DNA from: Rhodanobacter sp. L36
GTDB taxonomy: Bacteria; Pseudomonadota; Gammaproteobacteria; Xanthomonadales; Rhodanobacteraceae
Assembly: GCF_009765755.1 (NCBI RefSeq)
Contig: NZ_LMUV01000011.1
Span: forward strand, 971,576 to 1,035,575
Direction of reading: 5' to 3'
Length of the DNA: 64,000 bases
Shown: positions 1 to 8,982 of the stretch, piece by piece
Numbering within the stretch: the first letter of the stretch is position 1
Layout of the letters: every line of letters begins with the position of its first letter
Made by a program: the position numbers and the translations under genes
Notes under the pieces: generated by a model
Seen by the model: only the letters and a program-made list of their open reading frames with translations
Told to the model about the DNA's origin: nothing
The model's database searches: none

Positions 1-92
1 TCCTGCGGCTACAGCGCCTGGGGCTCGATCTCAAGACGCTGATGCGCGAAGCCGACGCCGAACATCCGGCCTCCAAGGGAGATCAGCAATGA
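1..92 (+). CDS. 3' end of a probable GntR/YtrA-type transcriptional regulator (partial)
   Basis: An open frame enters from the left edge and stops with TGA at 90-92, overlapping the ATG of the ABC ATPase at 89 (ATGA overlap). Only about 29 residues are visible, ending in LMREADAEHPASKGDQQ after a leucine-rich stretch (LQRLGLDLKTL). A short GntR regulator of the YtrA type usually precedes this kind of two-gene ABC exporter, so the context suggests that identity. The visible residues carry no diagnostic motif, so the function is inference from neighbours. Confidence 0.5.
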   Translation, partial: LRLQRLGLDLKTLMREADAEHPASKGDQQ

Positions 93-946
93 GCACGGTG
101 ATCACGGCCAGCGGCCTGACCAAGCAGTACAAGACCTCGATGGCGCTGGACCACGCAAGCTTCCAGGTGGAATCGGGCCGTATCGTCGGCCTGATCGGCC
201 CCAACGGGGCCGGCAAGACCACGGCATTGAAAGCCATCCTGGGCCTCACCGATTTCACCGGTGACCTCAACGTGCTGGGTTTCGATCCGCGCAAGCAGCG
301 AGACAAGCTGATGGAACACGTCTGCTTCATCGCCGACGTCGCGGTGCTTCCGCGATGGCTGCGCGTTCGCGAGGCGGTCGATTTCGTCGCCAACGTGCAT
401 CCGCGCTTCAATCGCGCCAAGTGCGAGGCGTTTCTGGCGCGCACCAAGCTGCAACCGAATCAGCGCGTCCGCCAGATGTCCAAGGGCATGATCGTGCAAC
501 TGCATCTCGCACTGGTCATGGCGATCGACGCGCGCTTGCTGATCCTGGACGAGCCGACCCTCGGCCTGGACATTCTCTATCGCAAGCAGTTCTACCAGAA
601 CCTGCTGGAAGACTATTTCGACGAGAACAAGACGATCATCGTCACCACGCATCAGGTCGAAGAAGTCGAACACATCCTTACCGACCTGATGTTCATCCGC
701 GACGGAAAGATCGTGCTCGACGCCGACATGGATGCCATCGGCGAACGCTTCATCGAAGTGATGGTGAACGCCGACAAGGCCGATGCCGCGCGCGCGCTCA
801 AGCCCATCGACGAGCGCCAGGTCTTCGGCAAAAGCATTTTCCTGTTCGACGGCGCCAGTCGCGCGCAGCTGGAGACGTTCGGCGAAATCCGCCGACCTTC
901 GGTCAGCGACCTGTTCGTCGCAACCATGAAAGGAACCTACGCATGA
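89..946 (+). CDS. ABC transporter ATP-binding protein (YtrB/CcmA-like)
   Basis: A 285-residue nucleotide-binding subunit of an ABC-2 type exporter, acting at the inner face of the membrane with the permease encoded next. The Walker A GPNGAGKTT is at about 37-45 and Walker B plus catalytic Glu (LLILDEP) at about 150-156. The H-loop histidine is in TTHQVEEVE. The signature is MSKGM instead of LSGGQ, as is usual in the YtrB/BcrA-like branch, and no canonical Q-loop glutamine is evident. Both ends overlap neighbours by ATGA junctions, so the three genes are translationally coupled. The substrate cannot be read from sequence; relatives respond to cell-wall-active compounds or export peptides. Confidence 0.9.
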   Translation: MSTVITASGLTKQYKTSMALDHASFQVESGRIVGLIGPNGAGKTTALKAILGLTDFTGDLNVLGFDPRKQRDKLMEHVCFIADVAVLPRWLRVREAVDFVANVHPRFNRAKCEAFLARTKLQPNQRVRQMSKGMIVQLHLALVMAIDARLLILDEPTLGLDILYRKQFYQNLLEDYFDENKTIIVTTHQVEEVEHILTDLMFIRDGKIVLDADMDAIGERFIEVMVNADKADAARALKPIDERQVFGKSIFLFDGASRAQLETFGEIRRPSVSDLFVATMKGTYA

Positions 947-1905
947 AAACGTTCTATTGGCTGGTCAAGCGCGAGTTCTGGGAACACAAGGGCGGGTTCC
1001 TGTGGGCGCCGGTGATTACCGGCGGCATCTTCCTGCTGCTCAACATCATGACCATCATCACCGCCGAGGTCCTTGGTGCGCAGCACGGCATCAACTTCGG
1101 TGCGAGCGGAAACCTGCGTCATGTCATCGACAACATGGATGCGGGCGACATGAGTCACGTCGGCATGGCGCTGGATCTGGCCATGTATTCGGCGATGGGA
1201 TTGATCGTGACGGTGTTGGGCTTCGTGATCTTCTTCTACTGCCTGGGCTCGCTTTACGACGATCGTCGCGACCGCAGCATCCTGTTCTGGAAGTCGTTGC
1301 CGATCTCCGACACGGGCACGGTGCTCGCCAAGCTGGCCAGCGCGACCTTGCTCGCTCCGATGATCGCGGTCGTGGTCGGTATTGTGGTCGGCATGCTGCA
1401 GCTGATCATTCTCGCGATCGTGTTGTCCTTCCACGGCATCAACGTGTGGCAATTGCTGGTGCTGGCGCATCCATTCCGCGTGATGGCGAATCTTGTCGGT
1501 TACATCCCGATCTATCTGTTGTGGGCGCTGCCGTCAGCCGGCTGGTTGATGCTCTGCTCCGCCTGGGCTCGCGGCAAGCCGTTCCTCTGGGCCATCGCTC
1601 TGCCGATCGCTTCCGGCCTGCTGGTCACGTGGTTCGATGTCATGGGTTTGTTCCATCTGCCCACTGGCTGGTTCTGGAGCAACATCGTGGGACGCGGCCT
1701 CCTGAGCGTCTTCCCCGGCACCAACATCGCACTGTCGGCTAGTCACTTCATGGAGAACCACGGCGGCGAGCCGAGCCTGGACATCATGAATCTGAGTCAG
1801 ACCTACTCGACCCTGGCACTGCCGCAGATGTGGATCGGGATCATCGTCGGCGTCGCACTGATTGCAGCAGCCATCTGGTTCCGCCGCTGGCGCGACGACA
1901 GCTGA
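943..1905 (+). CDS. ABC-2 type transporter permease
   Basis: A 320-residue integral membrane protein. The start at 943 (MKTFYWLVKREFWEHKGG) overlaps the ATPase stop by ATGA; the frame stays open further upstream, but that part lies inside the ATPase gene. A cytoplasmic amphipathic N-terminus (KREFWEH) typical of ABC-2 permeases is followed by about six hydrophobic segments, for example GGIFLLLNIMTIIT, VTVLGFVIFFYCLG and IGIIVGVALIAAAIWF near the C-terminus. The motif LYDDRRDRSILFWKSLPIS after the second segment is characteristic of this family. It forms the membrane channel for the ATPase encoded at 89-946. Confidence 0.88.
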   Translation: MKTFYWLVKREFWEHKGGFLWAPVITGGIFLLLNIMTIITAEVLGAQHGINFGASGNLRHVIDNMDAGDMSHVGMALDLAMYSAMGLIVTVLGFVIFFYCLGSLYDDRRDRSILFWKSLPISDTGTVLAKLASATLLAPMIAVVVGIVVGMLQLIILAIVLSFHGINVWQLLVLAHPFRVMANLVGYIPIYLLWALPSAGWLMLCSAWARGKPFLWAIALPIASGLLVTWFDVMGLFHLPTGWFWSNIVGRGLLSVFPGTNIALSASHFMENHGGEPSLDIMNLSQTYSTLALPQMWIGIIVGVALIAAAIWFRRWRDDS

Positions 1906-1913
1906 CTGATTGA

Positions 1914-1940
1914 ACGGATGGGCCGCTGAGGCCCATCCGT
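1914..1940 (+). terminator. Hairpin after the ABC exporter operon
   Basis: A perfect 11-bp stem (1914-1924 with 1930-1940) with loop GCTGA lies 8 bases after the permease stop. It is followed by only CCTTCC rather than a clean T tract, so it may be a weak terminator or a 3'-end stabilising stem. Confidence 0.5.
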
Positions 1941-1992
1941 CCTTCCATACGTCATCTCCGCCTCAATCCATCTTTGCCTTGAAGGAAATCCC

Positions 1993-2559
1993 ATGTCCCC
2001 ACGAAAGCTCATCGGTGTACTGATGATCACCGCCCTGCTTGCCGCCTGCGGTCACAACGGCAACGACAGCGACTTCAGTATCGGCGACAGCAATATTCTC
2101 GATGGCGGCATCCATGTTCACGACGGCAAGGCGACACTGCATGCGCATGGTGCGCCGGAAGCGGTGATCAGCGCCGCAGGCGAACTGACCATCGGGCAAC
2201 AGTCGATTGCAGTGAACGACGCGCAGCGCCAGTTGCTGCAGCAGTACTACCAGCACGTTGTCGCGGTTCGCGAACACGGCATCGAAACCGGCAAGGCGGG
2301 CGCGGCGATTGCGGGACAAGCGATCAGCAGCGTTGCCAAGGGCGTCGCCAGCGGCAACACGGATCAGATCGACAAGGACATCGAGGCGAAAACCGATGCG
2401 GTGACTCAATCCGCGATGAAGATCTGCAGCGACATCGCAGGCATCAAGACCGCGCAGGATGGACTCGCATCGCAACTGCCCGCTTTCAAACCTTATGCCT
2501 TGATCGTCGGCGAGCACGAAGTCGCGGATTGCGAAAACGATTCCAAGGAAGATCGTTGA
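1993..2559 (+). CDS. DUF2884 (YggN-like) family lipoprotein
   Basis: A 188-residue secreted protein. The N-terminus (MSPRKLIGVLMITALLAACG) is a lipoprotein signal peptide with lipobox LAAC and the lipidated cysteine at residue 19. The mature part carries the segment with DGGIHVHDGKATLHA and AAGELTIGQQSIAVN that I associate with the DUF2884/YggN family, then an amphipathic region and a late CxxxxK stretch. The molecular function of the family is not established. It stands alone between the ABC operon and fumC and is followed by a strong terminator at 2608-2639. The family call is from remembered motif character, not a search. Confidence 0.75.
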   Translation: MSPRKLIGVLMITALLAACGHNGNDSDFSIGDSNILDGGIHVHDGKATLHAHGAPEAVISAAGELTIGQQSIAVNDAQRQLLQQYYQHVVAVREHGIETGKAGAAIAGQAISSVAKGVASGNTDQIDKDIEAKTDAVTQSAMKICSDIAGIKTAQDGLASQLPAFKPYALIVGEHEVADCENDSKEDR

Positions 2560-2607
2560 CAAAACGGGTGCTGCAGCTGTTTTCGCGATAAACGTTTGAT
2601 GCATGCG

Positions 2608-2639
2608 ACAACGGACGCCTCGGCGTCCGTTGTTGTTTT
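2608..2639 (+). terminator. Rho-independent terminator downstream of the DUF2884 gene
   Basis: An 11-bp perfect stem (2608-2618 / 2623-2633) with a CTCG tetraloop, followed by TGTTTT. It sits between the convergent lipoprotein gene and fumC and is best placed to end the plus-strand transcript. Confidence 0.8.
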
Positions 2640-2643
2640 CGGA

Positions 2644-4026
2644 TCACTCGCCGTGGATGCCGCCCTTGGTCAGCGTCATCGGATCGAGAAGCTTTTTGAG
2701 TTCATCTTTCGAGAGACCGGTCGTTTCCAGCGCCACGTCCATGATCGGGCGCTTTTCCTTGTACGCCTGCTTGGCGGTGGCCGCGCCCTTCTCGTAACCG
2801 ATCACCGGATTGAGCGCGGTGACGAGGATCGGATTCATTGCCAGCGCCTCGTTGACCCGCGCGGCATTGACCTTGAAACCGGCGATCGCCTTGTCGGCGA
2901 GCAGCGTGCTGACGTTGGCGAGAATGCCGATCGACTGCAGCAGGTTGTGCGCGATCAGCGGCAGCATCACGTTGAGCTGGAAATTGCCGGATTGCCCCGC
3001 GATGGTGATCGACGCATCGTTGCCGATCACCTGCGCGGCCACCATCGCGGTGGCTTCGGGGATCACCGGGTTCACCTTGCCCGGCATGATCGACGAGCCC
3101 GGCTGCAACGCAGGCAGTTCGATTTCGCCAAGCCCTGCCAGCGGCCCTGAATTCATCCAGCGCAGATCGTTGGCGATCTTCATGAGCGCGACGGCCAGCG
3201 TCTTGAGCTGGCCGGACAGTTCGACCGCCGCATCCTGCGACGCCATGCCTTCGAAATAATTGTCCGCCGATTCAAACGCCACGCCGGTGAGTTTCTTCAA
3301 CTGCCGCGCCATCGCCGGGCCGAACTTGGGATCGGCATTGATGCCGGTGCCGACCGCCGTTCCGCCTTGCGGCAAACGACGCATGCGCTTGAGCGCATCC
3401 TCGATGCGCTCGATCGATGAACCGATCTGCGCCGCCCAGCCGGAGAGCTCCTGCCCGAACGTCACCGGCATCGCATCCATCAGGTGCGTGCGGCCCGTCT
3501 TGGGCGTGCTGCGCAATTCGCGCGCGCGCCTGCCAATGGTCTTCTTCAAATGCTTCAGTGCCGGCAGCAGTTGCTCGCTGACTGTGAGCGTCGCGCTGAC
3601 GTGGATCGCTGTCGGGATCACGTCGTTCGAGCTCTGCCCGTAATTGACGTGATCGTTCGGATGGATCTTCGCGCCGGCGGCCACTGCGAGATGGGCGATC
3701 ACCTCGTTCGCATTCATGTTGGTGCTGGTGCCCGAGCCGGTCTGGAAAATGTCGATCGGGAACTGCGCGTCGTGCTCGCCGTCTGCCACTGCCATGGCGG
3801 CCCTGCGTATCGCCACCGCCTGATTTTTCTTCAGATATCCAAGCGACAGATTGACGTCCGCCGCGGCCGCCTTGATCAATCCCATCGCGCGAATGAAAGG
3901 CCGCGGCAAGTGCAGGCCGGAGATCGGAAAATTGTCGATCGCGCGCTGCGTCTGTGCGCCATACAGCGCGCCATCTGGCACCTGCAGCTCGCCCATGCTG
4001 TCGTGCTCGATGCGAAAACCCTTCAT
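2644..4026 (-). CDS. fumC: Class II fumarate hydratase (fumarase C)
   Basis: Catalyses reversible hydration of fumarate to L-malate in the TCA cycle; cytosolic homotetramer without an iron-sulfur cluster. 460 residues, normal for FumC. The start at 4026 (MKGFRIEHDSMGE) is preferred over an upstream ATG because the family begins here. The first conserved block, TGSGTSTNMN, is at about 97-106, the catalytic-site block TGRTHLMDA (His181) follows, and the superfamily signature GSSIMPGKVNP is at 310-320. It is transcribed divergently from purB, another member of the same lyase superfamily. Confidence 0.96.
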   Translation of the reverse strand: MKGFRIEHDSMGELQVPDGALYGAQTQRAIDNFPISGLHLPRPFIRAMGLIKAAAADVNLSLGYLKKNQAVAIRRAAMAVADGEHDAQFPIDIFQTGSGTSTNMNANEVIAHLAVAAGAKIHPNDHVNYGQSSNDVIPTAIHVSATLTVSEQLLPALKHLKKTIGRRARELRSTPKTGRTHLMDAMPVTFGQELSGWAAQIGSSIERIEDALKRMRRLPQGGTAVGTGINADPKFGPAMARQLKKLTGVAFESADNYFEGMASQDAAVELSGQLKTLAVALMKIANDLRWMNSGPLAGLGEIELPALQPGSSIMPGKVNPVIPEATAMVAAQVIGNDASITIAGQSGNFQLNVMLPLIAHNLLQSIGILANVSTLLADKAIAGFKVNAARVNEALAMNPILVTALNPVIGYEKGAATAKQAYKEKRPIMDVALETTGLSKDELKKLLDPMTLTKGGIHGE

Positions 4027-4118
4027 GGCCGGACCCTTCAACAATGGAAGGCACAACTATAGGCCGCCTGCCGTCGGCGGCGCGACAACGCGCGCAACTG
4101 GGATACGCCGCGGCCATG

Positions 4119-5519
<1,401 letters not shown>

Positions 5520-5535
5520 CGACCCGCGAACAGCC

Positions 5536-5966
5536 ATGAGGTCCGTTGCCTTCGGAGGAGAAAAGCATGAGCGCCTGGCGATCACCGCAATCGGTTACGA
5601 GCGCAAGGCATCTGGCGAGTATTTCGACGACAACTGGCTGTCTGCAGAAGTGCAAATCAACTGCGGCAGCTTTTGCGGCAAGTTTTCCGCTGCTTTTCTG
5701 ACTGGCGAGCTTGAGACATTTCAAGCTCAGCTCGTTTCGCTGTACGAGGCGCTTACCGGCACGGCTAGATTTGAGACGCTGAAGGCCAGTTGGCGCTGGA
5801 AGCGACGGGTGCTGGCTCGGGGCATATCAGGATTTCGGGTGAGGCATTCGATCAACCGGGTATCGGCAACCACCTCATCTTTGCGATCAGCATAGATCAG
5901 ACACAGCTTCAATCATCGATTCGATCGTTGGCAGCTTTGACGCTCGCTTTCCCTGTTCGCATCTAG
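5536..5966 (+). pseudogene. Frameshifted WapI/DUF6228-like small protein gene
   Basis: The first frame from 5536 encodes ERLAITAIGYERKASGEYF..NWL..EVQI and runs to FETLK near 5783, then becomes unrelated basic sequence. Shifting frame at 5781 restores a coherent continuation: EGQLALEATGAGSGHIRISG, then FAISIDQTQLQSSIRSLAAL, ending at TAG 5964-5966. One missing base near 5780 (CTGAAGGC where CTGGAAGGC is expected) explains this. A strong ribosome site GGAGGAG sits just before an ATG at 5567 that is also out of frame by one base, suggesting a second deletion near 5573. The reconstructed protein (about 130-140 residues) resembles small WapI-type immunity or DUF6228 proteins. It is either a decayed gene or carries sequencing errors. 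Confidence 0.6.
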
Positions 5967-6041
5967 CACCACGTCGAAAGGCGGCCATGTTCGCCGCATC
6001 GCGCCTGAGAGCGAATCAGCGCTTGTCCAAGGTGGCGAACC

Positions 6042-6208
6042 TTGCGCGCAGGTTTAAAGAGCGGAGCACGACCCTTTTTTCCTCGCACGCAAGGCTCAGA
6101 GAGTTGCGCGCGAAGCTCTGAGGGTTGCGCGCAACGAAAAAACTCTTGCGTGCAAAGTTGAAAGTGTTGCGCTCGACGCTTGAACTGTCGCGCGCAAGCT
6201 GCCGACGT
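6042..6208. repeat. Imperfect 21-bp tandem repeat array
   Basis: The core TTGCGCGC or close variants recur at 6042, 6083, 6104, 6125, 6146, 6167 and 6188. The last six are spaced exactly 21 bases apart, and the first gap of 41 fits one degenerate unit. Each unit reads roughly TTGCGCGCAAAGCTTGAARRG with substitutions. The period equals two helical turns and also seven codons, so the minus strand reads as a heptad (ARNxxSF-like) repeat. There are no spacers of unique sequence, so it is not a CRISPR array. Confidence 0.8.
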
Positions 6209-6484
6209 TGTGAGCAGGCATGCAACGACGCACAACATGATCAATTTCGCGACGGCGCATCGTCGAAGTGTGGAGTGCGCGCCACGATGGCGCGCTGCTC
6301 TACCCGGGGCCCCTGTGCGGCGATGAGGTGACGACGACAGACCGCGCAGCGGGAGTCGACATGGATGCCGGCTCCTTTTCGCCAGCACAGGAGGTGCTGT
6401 CGAAAGGCCCCGCTCCGTCTCACGAACTTGCCGCGCATGAATGCCCGGCAAGCGCCAAGTGGGGTGTCGCTTTCTCTTGGGTGC

Positions 6485-6516
6485 TACTTCTCTTTTGGAA
6501 AAGCAAAAGAGAAGTA
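6485..6516. repeat. Strong palindromic hairpin, probable dispersed intergenic repeat
   Basis: A perfect 13-bp inverted repeat, TACTTCTCTTTTG (6485-6497) and CAAAAGAGAAGTA (6504-6516), with loop GAAAAG. It is preceded by GCCAAGTGGGGTGTCGCTTTC and followed by ACTCGGTCCGCG, a context I recognise from recurrent intergenic elements in Xanthomonadales. Recurrence elsewhere in this genome cannot be tested from the window. Confidence 0.65.
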
Positions 6517-6580
6517 ACTCGGTCCGCGTAGCGGCACGAAACGCACTAGCTCTGAACATCGACGCGTCCATGCAGTTGGA

Positions 6581-6596
6581 CCCCAGCCTGCTGGGG
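6581..6596. repeat. CCCCAGC/GCTGGGG hairpin
   Basis: A 7-bp perfect stem (6581-6587 / 6590-6596) separated by CT, preceded by TTGGA. The layout resembles the TGGAtCCC...GGGaT small intergenic palindromes of proteobacteria. It may belong to the same composite element as the hairpin at 6485. Confidence 0.4.
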
Positions 6597-6709
6597 CGAC
6601 GAGCAAAACGTGTGAGGAAAAACGTCCGTGACGCTAGACCCAGTCTTCGCGAACCTAACAGTACATAGCGGCCGACGACGCTCCATCTCCCGTCAAACCT
6701 GCCCACGAA

Positions 6710-6738
6710 TTCGCTCCCCAACATCGCCCGGTTACAAT
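6710..6738 (+). promoter_or_regulatory. Putative sigma-70 promoter of roxA giving a near-leaderless transcript
   Basis: TACAAT at 6733-6738 is a good -10 box, with a weak TTCGCT 17 bases upstream (6710-6715). The roxA ATG at 6745 lies only 6 bases after the -10, about where transcription would start. No Shine-Dalgarno motif can therefore be present on such a message. Confidence 0.45.
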
Positions 6739-6744
6739 GCGTGG

Positions 6745-7953
6745 ATGGCCATCTCCAAAACCTCCCGCAAGCTCCCTCCCATCGAAGTCAAAGGCTCTGC
6801 CACGCAACCGCTCGGCATGAGCCCGGCGCAGTTTCTGCGCGACTACTGGCAGAAGCGGCCGTTGCTGATACGCAACGCGTTTCCTGATTTCAAGGCGCCG
6901 CTGGAGCCGGATGATCTCGCCGGGCTTGCGTGCGAACCGGCGGCGCTGGCGCGGTTGATCGTGCATGACGAGAAGCGTGATCGCTGGCACGTGAATTCCG
7001 GGCCGTTGAGCGAAGACGACTTCAGCCGCACGCCGGAGTCGAACTGGACGCTGCTGGTGCAGGACGTCGACAAGTGGGACGTCGATGTCGCCGCGCTGCT
7101 CGACCGCTTTGGTTTTCTGCCGAGCTGGCGCGTCGACGACGTGATGATTTCCTATGCTGAACCCGGCGGCGGCGTGGGCGCGCATGTCGACCAGTACGAC
7201 GTGTTTTTGCTGCAGGGACTTGGCCAGCGACACTGGGCGATCAGCGACGATCCGATGGCGCCGAAAGGTTTTCGTCATGACATTGAACTCAAGCAGCTCG
7301 CGCAGTTCGAATCGACCCACGAGTGGCTGCTGGAAACCGGCGATATGCTCTACCTGCCGCCCGGCATACCGCACGACGGCGTCGCGTTCGGCGGCCCGTG
7401 CATGACGTATTCGATCGGCATGCGTGCGCCGTCGCAGGCGGAACTGACCGGCGATCTGGCCGATTTCATCGCCGAACACCTGCCGGAAGAACTTCGCTAC
7501 GCCGATCCGGACCTGAAGCCGGCGAAGGCGATCGGCGAGATCGATCGCGCGGTGATAGAACGGATCAAGTACGCGCTGCCGTTTGCCGCGGCGCTGGACG
7601 ACGACATGTTGCGCGACTGGTTTGGCCGCTTCATCACACGCTATCGAAATGCGCAGTTTCCCGCGATTCCCGACAAACCGCTGGCCGATGGCGCGCTCGC
7701 CAAACAGCTCGACGCTGGTGCGCAATTGCTGCGTCATCCATGGTCACGGCTTGCATGGAGCCAGCGCAGGAAAGGCTGCACGCTGTTCGCCAACGGACAG
7801 GCGTATAACGCCACGCCCGGCATGGCCGAGCAGCTTTGCGCGCAACGCAGCCTTGACACGGCAGGCAGGAAGATCGATCACATCGAGTTCGCCTTGTTGC
7901 TCGCGCTGGTCAACGATGGACACCTCTTGTTGAGAAAATCACGCCGTCGATGA
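6745..7953 (+). CDS. roxA: Cupin/JmjC ribosomal protein L16 arginine hydroxylase (YcfD/RoxA-like)
   Basis: A Fe(II)/2-oxoglutarate oxygenase of the ROX family that hydroxylates an arginine of ribosomal protein uL16. 402 residues from the ATG at 6745 (MAISKTSRKLPPIEV); the frame is open further upstream but without family character. The N-terminal block SPAQFLRDYWQKRPLLIRNAF is diagnostic. The iron-binding HxD lies in GGVGAHVDQYDVFLLQG, and the distal histidine is in LYLPPGIPHDGVAFGG. The C-terminal winged-helix part follows. The stop overlaps the next gene by ATGA, so both are probably co-translated. The TACAAT box just upstream suggests a leaderless message. Confidence 0.9.
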   Translation: MAISKTSRKLPPIEVKGSATQPLGMSPAQFLRDYWQKRPLLIRNAFPDFKAPLEPDDLAGLACEPAALARLIVHDEKRDRWHVNSGPLSEDDFSRTPESNWTLLVQDVDKWDVDVAALLDRFGFLPSWRVDDVMISYAEPGGGVGAHVDQYDVFLLQGLGQRHWAISDDPMAPKGFRHDIELKQLAQFESTHEWLLETGDMLYLPPGIPHDGVAFGGPCMTYSIGMRAPSQAELTGDLADFIAEHLPEELRYADPDLKPAKAIGEIDRAVIERIKYALPFAAALDDDMLRDWFGRFITRYRNAQFPAIPDKPLADGALAKQLDAGAQLLRHPWSRLAWSQRRKGCTLFANGQAYNATPGMAEQLCAQRSLDTAGRKIDHIEFALLLALVNDGHLLLRKSRRR

Positions 7954-8900
7954 AGCTGGAAAACTTCCACATCGAAGTTGCCGAGTGGTCGCGCGAGCGT
8001 GATCGCGATGCCTTGCGACGCATCCGCCAGCAGGTGTTCGTGGTCGAGCAGAACGTGCCCGAATCGCGCGAACGCGACGGCCTCGATGCCGATTGCTGTC
8101 ACGTGCTGGCGCTCGACGATGCCGGTCAGCCGATCGGCTGCGGACGACTCACGCCGGAACACAAGATCGGCCGCATGGCGGTGTTGCGCGAGTGGCGCGG
8201 TCACGGCGTCGGCGTCGCGTTGTTGCGCGAACTGGTCGAGCGAGCGCGCGCACTCGGCTGGCCCGAACTCGGCCTCGCAGCCCAGGTCAGCGCCATTGCG
8301 TTCTACGAGCGCGCGGGATTCAGCGCCTACGGCGACGAGTTCGAGGACGCCGGTTTGCAACATCGCGCGATGCGTCTGTCGCTGACCGCTGGTGACGCCG
8401 GTGGTCGGCCCACGCGCGATATTGCTGCGCTGCCTGTGACCACTCGCGCGGAGGCTGCGGCAGCACGTTTGAAGGTGCTCGCGGGTGCGCGGCACCAGTT
8501 GTCGATCTACCTGCCGATGCTCGATCGCGACACCTATTCAAGCACGGACGAACTCGACGAAGTGAAGCGCATCGCGATCTCCGGGCGCGCCGCACAGATT
8601 CGCATCCTGCTGCACGATCCGGCCGCAGCCTTGCGCCACGATCACCGCTTGATCGCGCTGACGCAGCGGCTCTCCAGCGCGGTGCAGGTTCGCGTGCCGG
8701 TTGAAGAGGTCGACCTTGCGCACACTTCGACGTATCTGCTCAACGACGCTGGCGGTTATCTGTTCCTGCCCGAGGCGGATCGTCCGCAGGGCCGTGCCGC
8801 GCTCAACGACCGTGCTTCGCAGGTGCCGTTGCTCCAGCATTTCGATGATGTTTGGGAACGCGCCGAAATCGCCACCGTACTTCAGGCGCTCAATCTCTGA
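7950..8900 (+). CDS. GNAT acetyltransferase fused to a DUF7931/PLD-like C-terminal domain
   Basis: 316 residues. Residues 1 to about 148 are a GNAT fold with acetyl-CoA loop RGHGVG at about 83-88 and the late FYERAGF motif. Residues about 160-316 form a second domain (HQLSIYLPMLDRDTY..., AAQIRILLHDP..., ending PLLQHFDDVWERAEIA) that looks like a phospholipase-D-like fold lacking the HKD catalytic motif; I associate it with DUF7931. The substrate is unknown. It is translationally coupled to roxA by a 4-base overlap, which hints at a role near ribosome or protein modification, but this is only context. Confidence 0.8.
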   Translation: MKLENFHIEVAEWSRERDRDALRRIRQQVFVVEQNVPESRERDGLDADCCHVLALDDAGQPIGCGRLTPEHKIGRMAVLREWRGHGVGVALLRELVERARALGWPELGLAAQVSAIAFYERAGFSAYGDEFEDAGLQHRAMRLSLTAGDAGGRPTRDIAALPVTTRAEAAAARLKVLAGARHQLSIYLPMLDRDTYSSTDELDEVKRIAISGRAAQIRILLHDPAAALRHDHRLIALTQRLSSAVQVRVPVEEVDLAHTSTYLLNDAGGYLFLPEADRPQGRAALNDRASQVPLLQHFDDVWERAEIATVLQALNL

Positions 8901-8951
8901 AGCCTTCGCCCGAACGGGAGCTGATCGCGTGCCTTTCGGGTGGCCTGCAGG

Positions 8952-8982
8952 TTGTCGCGTCGCAGCAGGCAAAGGCTATAAT
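8952..8982 (+). promoter_or_regulatory. Putative sucA promoter
   Basis: TATAAT at 8977-8982 is a perfect -10 box and TTGTCG at 8952-8957 is the best -35, with a 19-base spacer. The predicted start near 8989 leaves a 5' leader of about 135 bases before the GTG start of sucA. Confidence 0.6.

Larger units (their letters stand above)
5967..6744. other. Long non-coding accessory stretch between purB and roxA
   Basis: No credible gene is visible in about 780 bases. The interval holds a 21-bp-period repeat array (about 6042-6208), a GC-rich segment without recognisable coding character, a 13-bp-stem A/T-rich hairpin (6485-6516) and a CCCCAGC/GCTGGGG hairpin (6581-6596). A 253-residue minus-strand frame runs across it (5963-6724), but its composition is Arg/Ala/Ser-rich and it follows the repeats, so I do not call it a gene. 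The arrangement resembles the composite intergenic repeats common in Lysobacterales genomes. Confidence 0.6.

Noticed and set aside
6042..6208. Possible CRISPR array
   Set aside because: Units are directly adjacent at 21 bases with no unique spacers, and no cas gene is nearby.
5963..6724. A 253-codon minus-strand frame across the repeat region
   Set aside because: Its composition follows the 21-bp repeats and GC-rich hairpins, there is no ribosome site or domain, and a stop-free frame arises easily from a 21-base (7-codon) period.
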